Below, piece after piece: positions 55,305 through 64,000 of a stretch of DNA of 64,000 nt (positions are counted from its first letter, which is position 1; every line of letters starts with the position of its first letter). Below the pieces are notes generated by a model. That model did no database searches. It worked only from the letters and a program-made list of their open reading frames with translations, and was not told where the DNA came from. Origin of the DNA: Chara braunii. Its lineage: Eukaryota > Streptophyta > Charophyceae > Charales > Characeae. The position numbers were made by a program, and so were the translations under genes. The stretch spans positions 111,600 through 175,599 of the forward strand of contig BFEA01000695.1 in NCBI GenBank assembly GCA_003427395.1, given 5' to 3'.

Positions 55305-56378
55305 TGCGAGGAATGAGCCCTCGCAAGGCTATTAGACATGCACATGTACTGGGCAGAGGCCCTCAGCAAGCCCCGTGCCCTCTCTAAGTGAAGGTGGGCC
55401 TGAATATTCACTAGAGGCCAGAATTTGACATTTTCCCATATGTGGGTACTCAGGTTCCAGCACGCCAGCTGGTTGAATGGAATCGTGAGCCTCCCTAAGC
55501 TGTGTCGTACAGTTTGGCCCAGGCCCTGGTAGTTGCGCCTGGGCACATACACACAATGCAGGGCCAATACATCATGAAGAGGTTACGGCCCTACGCAAAA
55601 GCAGCATTGTCGATGTACATACCCCGGGTCCTGTGCAGATACAGCAAACTGCCGAAGTCTGCAAGTGTGGGGTGTGCCCAATTGTATGAGGCCCAGGCCT
55701 CAACTGCAAAGCTGGGCCTGGGCGCAGGCAACGGGGGACCGGAAGCTATCGGAAGCTTCTCGGCCAGGCCCTCACACAGCCGACCAGGGGCTGCCACTTC
55801 CATGTAGGAAGAGAGGCAGCCAGGGTCTAGCAGTCTGGCCCACGCAGGCAATGCGGTCACGCTGCTGCGTCGCTGCGCGAGATGCTGCATGCTGCGTTAG
55901 CGGCCAGGGCGCGTGTGGGTGCTTGTGAGGTGAGAGGGGCGCTGCTGGTTAGCGGAGCGCTAGCAGCCATAGCTGGGCTGCAGGGCGCTAGGAGGTAGGA
56001 GGGCGATCGGTGGTCTTCAGGAAGGAGGCGAGTGTGGGTGGTCAGGGTCTGATGAGGGGAGACGAGATACGTACCTGGTGCATGAGGGAGGTCGGTTATG
56101 GTGTTGACGTCAGGTACTTCAAAGTCGAAGTGAGCCCGTTGAGTGAATGCGCCTGTAGTAGGATAGGCAAGTAGTGTAGGCTGGGCGCTGGGCGCCAGAC
56201 AGAGGAGGGACATTGGATACTGTGTTGGTGTGGCCTGAGGGCTTGAACATTGGCTCATGAATTCATTTGGATGGAATCTCGGTGCATTTGTGCTCTCTGC
56301 TTGTACACGACTACTTGGACATCTGTGTGATTTCGCAACTTGGCTTTCTGTATATCGTTCCCACTCATATTCCTTGCA
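55305..56378 (+). repeat. Solo LTR of the D/E family
   Basis: It starts TGCGAGGAATGAGCC and ends CATATTCCTTGCA, the same termini as element E's LTRs. TAAG precedes (55301-55304) and follows (56379-56382), a 4-bp target-site duplication. No internal domain is attached, as expected after LTR-LTR recombination. Confidence 0.82.
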
Positions 56379-57188
56379 TAAGTGCATATAACGGAGCTAT
56401 TCTGCTACATGTTGCTCGTCTCTTTAATCATCGTTGGCGATCTATGCAAGTGACGCTCACTTCAGCTGACATTCCCCAACCACAAGCTCGATGTGTCTGT
56501 TATTTTGTTCGGTGTGATTGATCTGTGTTCTGTCACTTGGGCATCTTTGGGCTAACAAAAAGCGGGGGCTACCGCCTTCCCCGAATAGATTGTATGATCG
56601 TTGTAGCTTCGTTTTGGGCAATTTTCATTTTAGATACAGCAATTATGACCGTGTAGGTTCTATTTGTGTGGGCACGGTAGTCTTTGGAAGTCAAAATATT
56701 CTTCTTTTCGTTTTGGAACGGCGGGAAGCATCGTGGAGGGTCGTGTTGTGTTTAAACTACAATCAAGTCGCAGGCGGCAAGGGAACTTGACTGTTGCTTT
56801 TTTGGAGACAAAAAAGAACGGAAACTTTTGTTACTGGTTTGCTTACAAACTAAAAGCCGTGCTATGTTCTGTAACGTTGCCCTGTGTTTTCTCCCTCAGG
56901 CCAATAAAAAGCTGGAGCTCGTGTTCCTGAATCACAGTTTTGATCTTCTGGAGAACTGGATGTTAGAAGGGAACCATTTGGGAGAGTGTGTACTCACCAA
57001 CCGGAAGTTTCAGGAGGCAAGCTGCTGTTGCAAACCCATGCCCAAACTTCTCTTTTGTTTTTTTTTTGTTTTTCTGTTTTCTAACCCACCTTCAACCTAC
57101 ATTTCTGTTAAGGACTTCAGCAGTCTCAGAAAATGAAAATGTAAAAGAAGGCCTGCTTGTTTTTTACGAGGTCTTATGAACCTTTATC
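56379..57188 (+). other. Possible unique sequence with a candidate exon
   Basis: 56900-57016 (39 codons, no stop) follows a strong acceptor (GTGTTTTCTCCCTCAG) and ends at GAG/GCAAGC, a possible GC-type donor. It reads NKKLELVFLNHSFDLLENWM and on to CVLTNRKFQE. The balanced composition is unlike the surrounding repeats, but I cannot name the protein. The rest of the region has only weak open frames. Confidence 0.3.
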
Positions 57189-57304
57189 CTAGGCTACCAG
57201 AGTGGCCCGGGACCACTTGCCTGGCCGGGCACAAAACAAAAAAAAAAGGAAAAAAAAAATAATTTGAAATTTGGTAAAGAATTTCGATGTGACCCTGAGG
57301 CAAA
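57189..57304. mobile_element. Fragment of a hAT-like miniature element
   Basis: It begins CTAGGCTACCAGAGTGGCC, the reverse complement of the right end of the element at 42780, and runs through an A-rich core to GACCCTGAGGCAAA, where the LTR of element E starts. Confidence 0.65.
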
Positions 57305-58258
57305 TGCAAGGAAAATGAGCGATAGGGAATTCCAGAAACCAAGCAGCATCATGCACATGAAACCAGATAGCCTTGACCTCGAACCAAAAGCAGAATTGCA
57401 ACTCGAGTTCCACCAACTAAGAGCACAGCAAAGCTCACAAATGACAATGTTGGAATAGTCCTGTCATCATCATCAATGAATCAATGTCGATTCCCTATCT
57501 GGTGCTCAGCACCCAGACTACAAATGGCAGATCCTAAGCTTATTTACAATGCCGCTGGTGACGTCAACAGCTCCCCGAAGTACGAGCAGATCTCGGCCAA
57601 TGCCGTTCGCATCAAGCACCAGGTGTGTCCGTCGCTTCACTCACAACCTCGATCCTCCACACAGGTGCCACATGCACCCGAAGACCACCATGCGCCCCAT
57701 CCAGCAATCTGCAGGCCAGCTTGGCTATGGCTGCCTGCTTCTTCCCCACTCGCTCGTGAGCTCGTAGGCACTCGCCTCAGCAGCTGGCACAGGAGCGCTT
57801 GCGCATAAGCAGCGAGTGCCCGAATGTCCAGCCAGCAGCCAGGTCTTTTACTCTATGGAGTGAGGTTGCCAGTCGTGGGCTGCCTGGCTGGCCTGGGCCT
57901 CTCCCAGGAAGCTTTCGGTAGGCCCCAAGTGGCTGAGCCCCTGTCCCAGGGAATCTTCTACAAGGCCTGGGATGGTTACCCGTGTCCAACTACCCAGTCC
58001 GCCTGTATTCAGTCTTGCCCTGTGTCTGGTCCAGGGCCTGCCTCCGATTCATCTGTAAAAGGGCCTGAAGACCCAAAGATTGGCAGGCAGGGCCTGGGCG
58101 CATTCAACGAACTAACGCGGCGCAACTGCCTGAATTCCCCAGCTGCGTTGAAACACAAAATAGGCCTCTCGTCACTTGTCAGGCCTGCCTTCACTTAGGG
58201 CGGCCGTTCTTGCGGAAAACAGGGCCCAGTAGGGCTTACCGAGGCCTTTAGCCTCGCA
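57305..58258 (-). repeat. 3' LTR of element E
   Basis: 954 bp; on the reverse strand it starts TGCGAGG and ends CCTTGCA. It closely matches 62860-63808. Confidence 0.92.
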
Positions 58259-58270
58259 TTCCCTCCATAC
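58259..58270 (-). promoter_or_regulatory. Polypurine tract of element E
   Basis: On the reverse strand GTATGGAGGGAA directly precedes the 3' LTR, matching the GGATGGAA of element D. Confidence 0.7.
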
Positions 58271-58328
58271 TTCGATAGTCCTCTTAGAAGTTCATTGAAT
58301 CTGGCGCTTTCCTTTCTACAGCGACTTC

Positions 58329-58688
58329 TCATAGTGAGCGACAACCTGTGGAGGTCTGCATCAGTTCCTCCCTTGTAAACCCTCTGTCCTCTTTTAGATC
58401 AGTGTGATGCCTGAACTGAACATGATACTGCAGCTTCGGCTTCGGAGGACAACCCCTGCCTGTTCGTCTTGGAACTGGCATTTCCTTACGATCAACAATG
58501 TCGTCGATGTCGACCTCTCCATCCATGGTTGGGGGCAGCATAGATTGACGAGAGAGAAACTGATCAGTTTCCTTTGAAGGTGCAAGTTTGGAGGTGTGAA
58601 AGACAGGGTAGGTGCGAAGGTGACCAGGGATCTCTATCCCATAGGAAGGCCATCGGGATGATCTCCGACAATGTCTAGAACCTCCCAT
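58329..58688 (-). pseudogene. GPY/F end and chromodomain of element E
   Basis: The reverse-strand open frame reads GIEIPGHLRTYPVFHTSKL, MDGEVDIDDIVDRKEM, a Pro/Lys-rich linker and QFRHHTDLKEDRGFTREELM. The usual DRWFT is DRGFT. It is closely related to the tail of element D. Confidence 0.87.
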
Positions 58689-59600
58689 GGTCCGAAGTAC
58701 TATGGCATGAGCTTTTGGGAAATCCCGTGCGCTTGCCTGAATTCGGATTCCTTGACCCAGACTCTATCCCCAACCTGGAACTCAGAAGGGCGGCGGTGTT
58801 TATTTTCTGACTCTATCATCGTTGCCTGTGCTTTGTGCATGCTGTCCACTGCTTGCTGCATAAGACTCTCATAGCGATATTCCAAAGTACCAGGCGCAGC
58901 AGTGGGCTGGTTCCCAGGTAGTAAGAAATCTAGAGGCAATCGGGGCTTGAAGGTTAGCAGCACACTGTTGGGGCTCACTCTTGTCGCGCTGTGCACAGCG
59001 TTGTTGTACAGGCTGGCAATGAGAGCAAGCTTCTCATCCCAGTCCACCTGATTAGGCTTGATATAGTGCCTCAGCAGGTGTTGTACAACACGGTTCAGCT
59101 GCTCTGCTTGTCTGTTTGCCTCTGGGTGGTTCCTGGAGGTCATCTGCAGCTGTGTCCCTTGTTCAGCAGCTGCAGCCTTCCACAACTCACTCGTGAATCG
59201 TACATCCCGGTCACTAACAATAGACTTTGGCAGACCAAAGTCTCTGACCCAGTTCTATTTAAACAGTTTAATCACATACTTGGTCTTCGTTGTTTCCGGC
59301 ATCGCAACTAATCTAGCGTACTTACTGAACCTATCCACAATGACAAAGACATATCTCATACCACTCTTGCTGGTGACCAGCGTATCCATGAAATCCATGG
59401 ACAGCCTTTCACCAGGCCTTTCCAAAATCGACAGGGGCTTGAGTAGCCCAAGAGTGGCCTGTGTACGTGGCTTGTCTCTCTGGCACACCTGACAAGTCTC
59501 CACGTACAGCTTGGCGTCCTTCATCATGGTGGGCCACTAGAACTGCTGCAACAAGTTAGCTGCAATCTTCGTGTAGCCAAAATGTCCGGTGAAATCATGA
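58689..59600 (-). pseudogene. Integrase of element E
   Basis: The zinc-binding CQVCQRDK follows GECHDFTGHFGY in the preceding piece. The core has RLSMDFMDTLVTSKSG and VFVIVDRFSKYARLV (59255-59527), a break near 59255 including the SDRD region, and SRNHPEANRQAEQLN with the catalytic Glu (58700-59185), then LIASLYNNAVHSATRVSP and FQVGDRVWVKESEF. Confidence 0.87.
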
Positions 59601-60344
59601 CACTCACCTGAAAATAAACTACGCAAAGACTCTCTATTGGGCACACACAAATGTTTATTCCCGGCCTTTTCGAGGAACAGCAGGCCATCAACCAATACAA
59701 ACTCGTCAGAAGTCACCTTATCCTTCACTTCGAGTCTGCGTTTGATCTCTGTCATGAACGGATCCTCGCGATAGGCTTCGTCCGCAAGCCCAAACTCAGT
59801 CATCAACGCCCCAAGGAAGTCTGGTCTACGCAACAACGCATCAGCAACCTTGTTGTATTCCCCTTTGATATAATAAGGCTCGAAGTCATATTGTTCTATG
59901 ACTTCGATCCAGCGTTTCAAAGCATCAGAGAGTGCCGGTTGGGTCCTCATCCACCTTAGGGTCTGATGATAAGTCCTGACATAGAATAATCGCCCAAGGA
60001 GGTAGTGCCTCCAGTGAGTCAATCAGCCCTTTGTAGATCGCATAGAGTTCCTTCTCGTAGGTGGACTTAGCCAACTTCTGAGAGGGCATCTTTTTGGACA
60101 TGTACTCAACCGGCCTCAACTTCTTCCCTTCCTGCTGCGCAAGCACGGCACCAATGCCATATTGGCTGGCATCCGTGGTCACAACGAACGGTTTGTTAGG
60201 ATCAGGAAGTTTTAAGACCTCATGGTGTGCAAGAGAATGCTTCAGATGTCTAAAAGCAGCTTCACGCTTGTTTTTCCACTCCCACGGGGTGTCAAGGAGT
60301 GTGAGATCCGATAAGGGCGCGGTCACTATGCTATAGTTTTTCAC
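59537..60344 (-). pseudogene. RNase H and linker of element E
   Basis: 60344-59925 reads PWEWKNKREAAFRHL, FVVTTDASQYGIGAVLAQQEG and STYEKELYAIYKGL. A shift near 59990 leads to HWRHYLLGRLFYVRT, GEYNKVADALLRRPD and the linker to integrase (GECHDFTGHFGYTKIAANL). The catalytic residues are present; the frame is split. Confidence 0.87.
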
Positions 60345-61090
60345 AAAATTGTGGTAGTAGTCATCCCCAATAAGGATCTCACCTCGTCATCGGGCTTCAA
60401 TCCCTCTGCGGAAATATCATAACCCAGATACAAGATTGGGGTGCGACCAAACTCACTCTTTTCCCGGTTGATCTTGAATTGGTGCTGCCGAAGGAGACTA
60501 AGAACTTTGTCAAGGTGGGCTACATGCTCCTCGACAGTTCTATTGAAAATAAGTATGTCATCGAGACACAAGATGACAAACTTATCTAAGTAGTCATGAA
60601 AAATCCGGTTCATCGCATGCGGAAAGGTGCCAGGAGCATTGCAAAGGCCGAAAGGCATCACTACAAACTCGTACAGACCGTACCTGGTCTGAAAAGGGGT
60701 TGTGTGTTGATCCTCGGGCCGGATTGCAATCTGATGGTATCCGGACTTCAGGTTTTATCTTACTGAAGTACCGACGCCCTTGCACTCGATCTAGCAAGTT
60801 ATCGATGCGCGGTAGGGGCTCTGCGTTCTTTACGATGATGGCATTGAGGCCCCTATAACATCCGCAATGTTCCCCCCTTCTTTGGTACACAATAGGACAA
60901 GAGACCCATAAGGGGAGACACTCGGTCGGATCCAACCCTTCTCTATGAGATCCTTGAGCTGTTGTCGAAGCTCATCAAGCTCCACTGGAGACATCTGATA
61001 GATCCTACCCTTCGGAATACTAGACCGTGGGATAATCTCTATCGCATGGACAACCTCCCTCTCAACAACCCCTTTCGGCTCTTCAAATAG
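60341..61090 (-). pseudogene. Reverse transcriptase of element E
   Basis: From 61090 downward: DLFEEPKGVVEREV, GRIYQMSPVELDEL, KGWIRPSVSPYGSLV, a shift, PLPRIDNLLDRVQG, another shift, then MMPFGLCNAPGTFPHAMN and KFVILCLDDILIFNRTV with intact aspartates (60557-60568), and ILYLGYDISAEGLKPDD. A short deletion around 60390 removes the segment before RSLLGM. Confidence 0.87.
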
Positions 61091-61604
61091 ATCCGGGTAT
61101 TTTTAGCCTTCATTTCTGGAGGCATTTTCACCGGCCCACCCTTTGCAGAGACATACACTAAGTACATACTAGATCTACGTCTGAGCATTCTCTCTTTCTC
61201 TGCCTGTATCTAATCCAATGCCTGCTGTAGCTGTGCCTTGAGAGCACTTGCTCACTGGAAGGCGACCTCTTCGGGAGTTAACACTGTCTGCTGGCTTGTC
61301 ATTACACCAGCGGACTGACTCTGGGTCTGTGCGACTGTCGCCCCGACAGTCCTTGAACTACTGGCCTGGGAAGTCTGCTGCGCAGAGGTGGCCATGGTGG
61401 CTGCTGAGGTAGCTGCCTCCCTAGCAGAAAGATCTGCTTGCCTTTGCGTCCCTTGCCAACCTCTAATGCTGCTGCCTCTCCCTAGCCGGGCGGAACAGAA
61501 GACGGTCTCCCTCGGCTCCTAATGCTACGTGGACCAACGGGAGTCTTAAGGCTTGACGAATGCAAGATCCGATCGTCCAGCTCGGGGGTCTCCCTGTTGC
61601 TCAT
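61091..61604 (-). pseudogene. gag start of element E, fused to RT by deletion
   Basis: On the reverse strand an ATG at 61604 starts MSNRETPELDDRILHSSSL. Frames then break, and a Gln/Ala/Lys-rich coiled coil appears (ALKAQLQQALD, IQAEKERMLRR), followed directly by KMPPEMKAKNTRIYL and the RT linker. The capsid, zinc knuckle and protease are absent. Confidence 0.65.
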
Positions 61605-62844
61605 ATGCCACAGCACTGTACAGTGTCTGCGCTAGGACGCACTCTGTTGCCTACCGCAGCTTAGTGCTCAGCCCGATTTAAAATAATAAAAATAAATATT
61701 CGGTGGCATTGTCAGATGGTACACAGTTAGGGTCAACAGGTAAGTCCAGATCCCTACAAACGAAACTATTTTACTTGACTAGTCCGCAAACAGAAAGCAA
61801 ATAAGAAGAAACAGATAGTTCTACCTATGCTGTCTGTCAGATGTGTTAATGGCTGTAACATCTAACTAATCAAAATAAAAATAGAATCATTTGTACGACT
61901 GTTTGCAGAGTGGAATTGTTCCTGAACTTATCACCTGAAATCTACCCCTCCCTCAGTTCTTCTTGATGTCACTTTATGTCAACGTTCCTGAGCAATCCGG
62001 ATGGTGCTGGTGTCTAAAGGTGTGCACGGCCCACCCCTGTGCCCCAAGTCAATGCTGACCTGGCCAGCCCTGTACCATATTTACCCTCGCGTGCAGCGAG
62101 CCTTACACCGACCAATTGGCTGATCAAGAGGCAGTTTAAGGACGGCCCCCGAGGTCCTCAGAAATTATTTAACATCGCAAACAGGACGACGATCACAAGC
62201 AATGGAAGGTAACCCGCTGGAATTTATTTATAGATGTCCGGTTCTCGTCTCCCCAGTAGGGCTGGCCTGCCCCTCATGACCTATCTATAGCGCAGCAGGC
62301 AGAGAAAGGACAGCAGCAAAGCATGCGTGCTCAACTGACCGTGACCCAGTGCTTCGTCCAGGGCCCTTCAGATGACAACGCCCTCTCCTTCCAGATGCTC
62401 CATGTGAACAATGCCGACTCTCAAGGTTGAGCGCACTCGACTCCTCACATGAGAGGACTCTCAAGACAGAACACATCCTCCGGTAAGAATTGTCGAAAAG
62501 GGTAGATAAGGTTAAGAGCAACGTACCTCAAAATAGCTGCCCCCAACCACAGATATTCTCACCCGATGACCTGACGTCGATTGCGATGACCAATCATTGC
62601 CTTGGCACAACGAGCATTGTATCGCCGTTCCACCTCAGCATCAATCGCACATCAGATAGTTCTCATCACACTGCGAAAGACCCAATATCACCACACAGCC
62701 TTCCTGGCGATACCCCTCTCCACCTGGGTCGCCTGCTTGCCTTCACCCTCCTCACTGCACACTACCCACAGTCGCTCACCCTGCTAACCGCGTGTATGCA
62801 CCGCAGAAGCAGAAGACTAGCACCAGAATAGCGAACGTACCACA
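61605..62844 (-). other. Leader of element E
   Basis: About 1.2 kb between the primer site and gag, non-coding. An AT-rich segment lies at 61675-61700. No structure is recognised. Confidence 0.55.
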
Positions 62845-62856
62845 GCTCCGATACCA
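62845..62856 (-). other. Primer-binding site of E (initiator tRNA-Met-like)
   Basis: On the reverse strand TGGTATCGGAGC lies three bases from the LTR end. It differs from the canonical TGGTATCAGAGC by one base. Confidence 0.85.
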
Positions 62857-62859
62857 AAA

Positions 62860-63808
62860 TGCAAGGAAAATGAGCGATAGCGAATTCCAGGAACCAAGCA
62901 GCATCATACACATGAAGCCAGATAGTATTGACCTTGAACCAAAAGCAGAATTGCGACTCGAGTTCCACCAAATAAGAGCACAGCAAAGCTCACAAATGAC
63001 AATGTTGGAATAGTCTCGGCATCATCATCAATGAATCAATGTCGATTCCCTATCTGACACTCAGCGCCCAGACTACAAATGGCAGATCCTGTCTAGCCTA
63101 TCTACAATGCCGCTGGTGACGTCAACAGCTCCCCGAAGTACGAGCAGATCTCAACCAATGCCGTTCACATCAAGCACCAGGTATGTCCCTCGCTTCACTC
63201 ACAACACCGATCCTCCACACAGATGCCACATGTACCCGAAGACCACCATGCGCCCCATCCAGCAATGCGCAGGCCAGCTCGGCTATGGCTGCCTGCTTCT
63301 TCCCCGCTCGCCCGTGGGCGCGTAGGCACTCGCCTCAGCAGCTGGCGGAGCAGCGCTTGCACATAAGCAGCGAGTGCCCGAATGTCCAGCCAGCAGCCAG
63401 GCCCTTCGCTTTATGGAGTGAGGCTGCCAGTTGTGGGCTGCCTGGCTAGCCTGGGCCTCTCCCAGGAAGCTTCTGGTAGGCCCCAAGTGGCTGAGCTCGT
63501 CCCAGGGAATCTTCTACAGGGCCTGGGGAGGTTACCCGTGTCCAACTACCCAGTCGGCCTTTGTTCAGTTCATGCACTGTGTCTGGTGCAGGGCCTGCCG
63601 TCGATTCATCTGTAAAAGGGCCTGAAGACCCAAAGATTGGCAGCCAGGGCCTGGGCGCATTCAACCAATTGAGCGGCGCAACGGCCTGAATTCCCCAGCT
63701 GCGTTGAAACACAAAATAGGCCTCTCGTCACTTGTCAGGCCTGCCTTCACTTAGGGCGGCCGTTTTTGCTGAAAACAGGGCCCAGTAGGGCTTACCGAGG
63801 CCCTTGTG
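62860..63808 (-). repeat. 5' LTR of element E, outer end lost
   Basis: It matches 57305-58258, but the outermost bases (TGCGAGGCTAAA) are missing and unrelated AT-rich sequence follows. Confidence 0.9.
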
Positions 63809-63906
63809 AAAAAAATATGTCATGTAAAACAACAATACAAGCAACTTTTGCCTCGGAGTGATGTTCAAATTCTTGGCCAAACGTGAGTTAAAAATCACAA
63901 ACCGAA
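63809..63906. mobile_element. Fragment of a hAT-like interior module
   Basis: It contains AAAAATATGTCATG and CAACTTTTGCCTCGGAGTGA, the conserved internal module found in the miniature elements at 40760, 42890, 49800 and 50085. Confidence 0.6.
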
Positions 63907-64000
63907 AGTCGGTGAAACTCCGACGAAACAGTTTGTCACAGCCCCTCGTTTGTTGTCCTCTTCTCTCTCTCTGCCTACGGTTTACCGGGCAGTTCTGTTT
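63907..64000 (+). mobile_element. Truncated retrozyme-like unit at the window edge
   Basis: It starts exactly inside stem II of the hammerhead (AGTCGGTGAAACTCCGACGAAAC) and runs through the tail to GGGCAGTTCTGTTT. CUGAUGA and the cleavage site are missing, so it cannot cleave. It may continue past the window. Confidence 0.8.

Larger units (their letters stand above)
57305..63808 (-). mobile_element. Ty3/gypsy chromovirus E, internally deleted
   Basis: On the reverse strand the order is: 5' LTR (62860-63808), primer site, leader, gag start, RT, RNase H, integrase, chromodomain, purine tract, 3' LTR (57305-58258). The gag C-terminus and protease are missing. The coding remains carry stops and shifts. 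Confidence 0.92.

Overview
This is repeat-dense eukaryotic nuclear DNA, two runs of Ns included, and almost everything recognisable in it is mobile-element sequence. The plant-type Ty3/gypsy chromoviruses, the initiator-tRNA-Met primer sites (TGGTATCAGAGC) and the hAT-like miniature elements point to a green-plant-lineage genome. The style of the gypsy proteins reminds me of charophyte algae such as Chara, but that is inference.

Layout: bases 1-2708 hold the pol half of a decayed gypsy element (A), followed by a 745-bp gap. 3.6-6.6 kb has arrays of a CACGTCAGC-type motif and a small gypsy pol relic. 6.6-7.7 kb holds microsatellites and a repeat carrying an intact-looking type III hammerhead ribozyme. 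Decayed reverse-strand relatives lie at 9.7-10.3 kb, a second copy at 49.0-49.3 kb and a truncated copy at the right edge. 11.3-12.3 kb is a reverse-strand LTR. 12.4-31.5 kb is a nested pair: gypsy element B, whose 3' LTR is split by gypsy element C (21.1-31.0 kb), which has matching LTRs, a PBS, gag, protease, RT, RNase H, integrase and a chromodomain. 31.5-39.4 kb is mostly unrecognised. 39.4-40.2 kb is a 66-bp satellite. 40.6-44.8 kb carries short hAT-like elements with 8-bp target-site duplications. 46.9-54.3 kb is gypsy element D (+), interrupted by a hAT-like element that contains a ribozyme repeat, which in turn contains a second hAT-like element. 55.3-56.4 kb is a solo LTR. 57.3-63.8 kb is gypsy element E (-), with an LTR pair, a PBS and most of gag-protease deleted.

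No retroelement has an intact reading frame: every gag or pol region carries stops or frameshifts, so none should be autonomous now. Tandem duplications of roughly 180-430 bp recur inside the elements. Host coding sequence is nearly absent. A short two-exon candidate at 46.37-46.66 kb and a possible exon near 56.9 kb are the best, both unproven.

The most interesting signal is the retrozyme-like family: a type III hammerhead with a 9-bp stem III, a complete catalytic core and complementary loops I and II, inside repeat units of about 220 bp that can be joined head to tail and carry a second conserved hairpin upstream.
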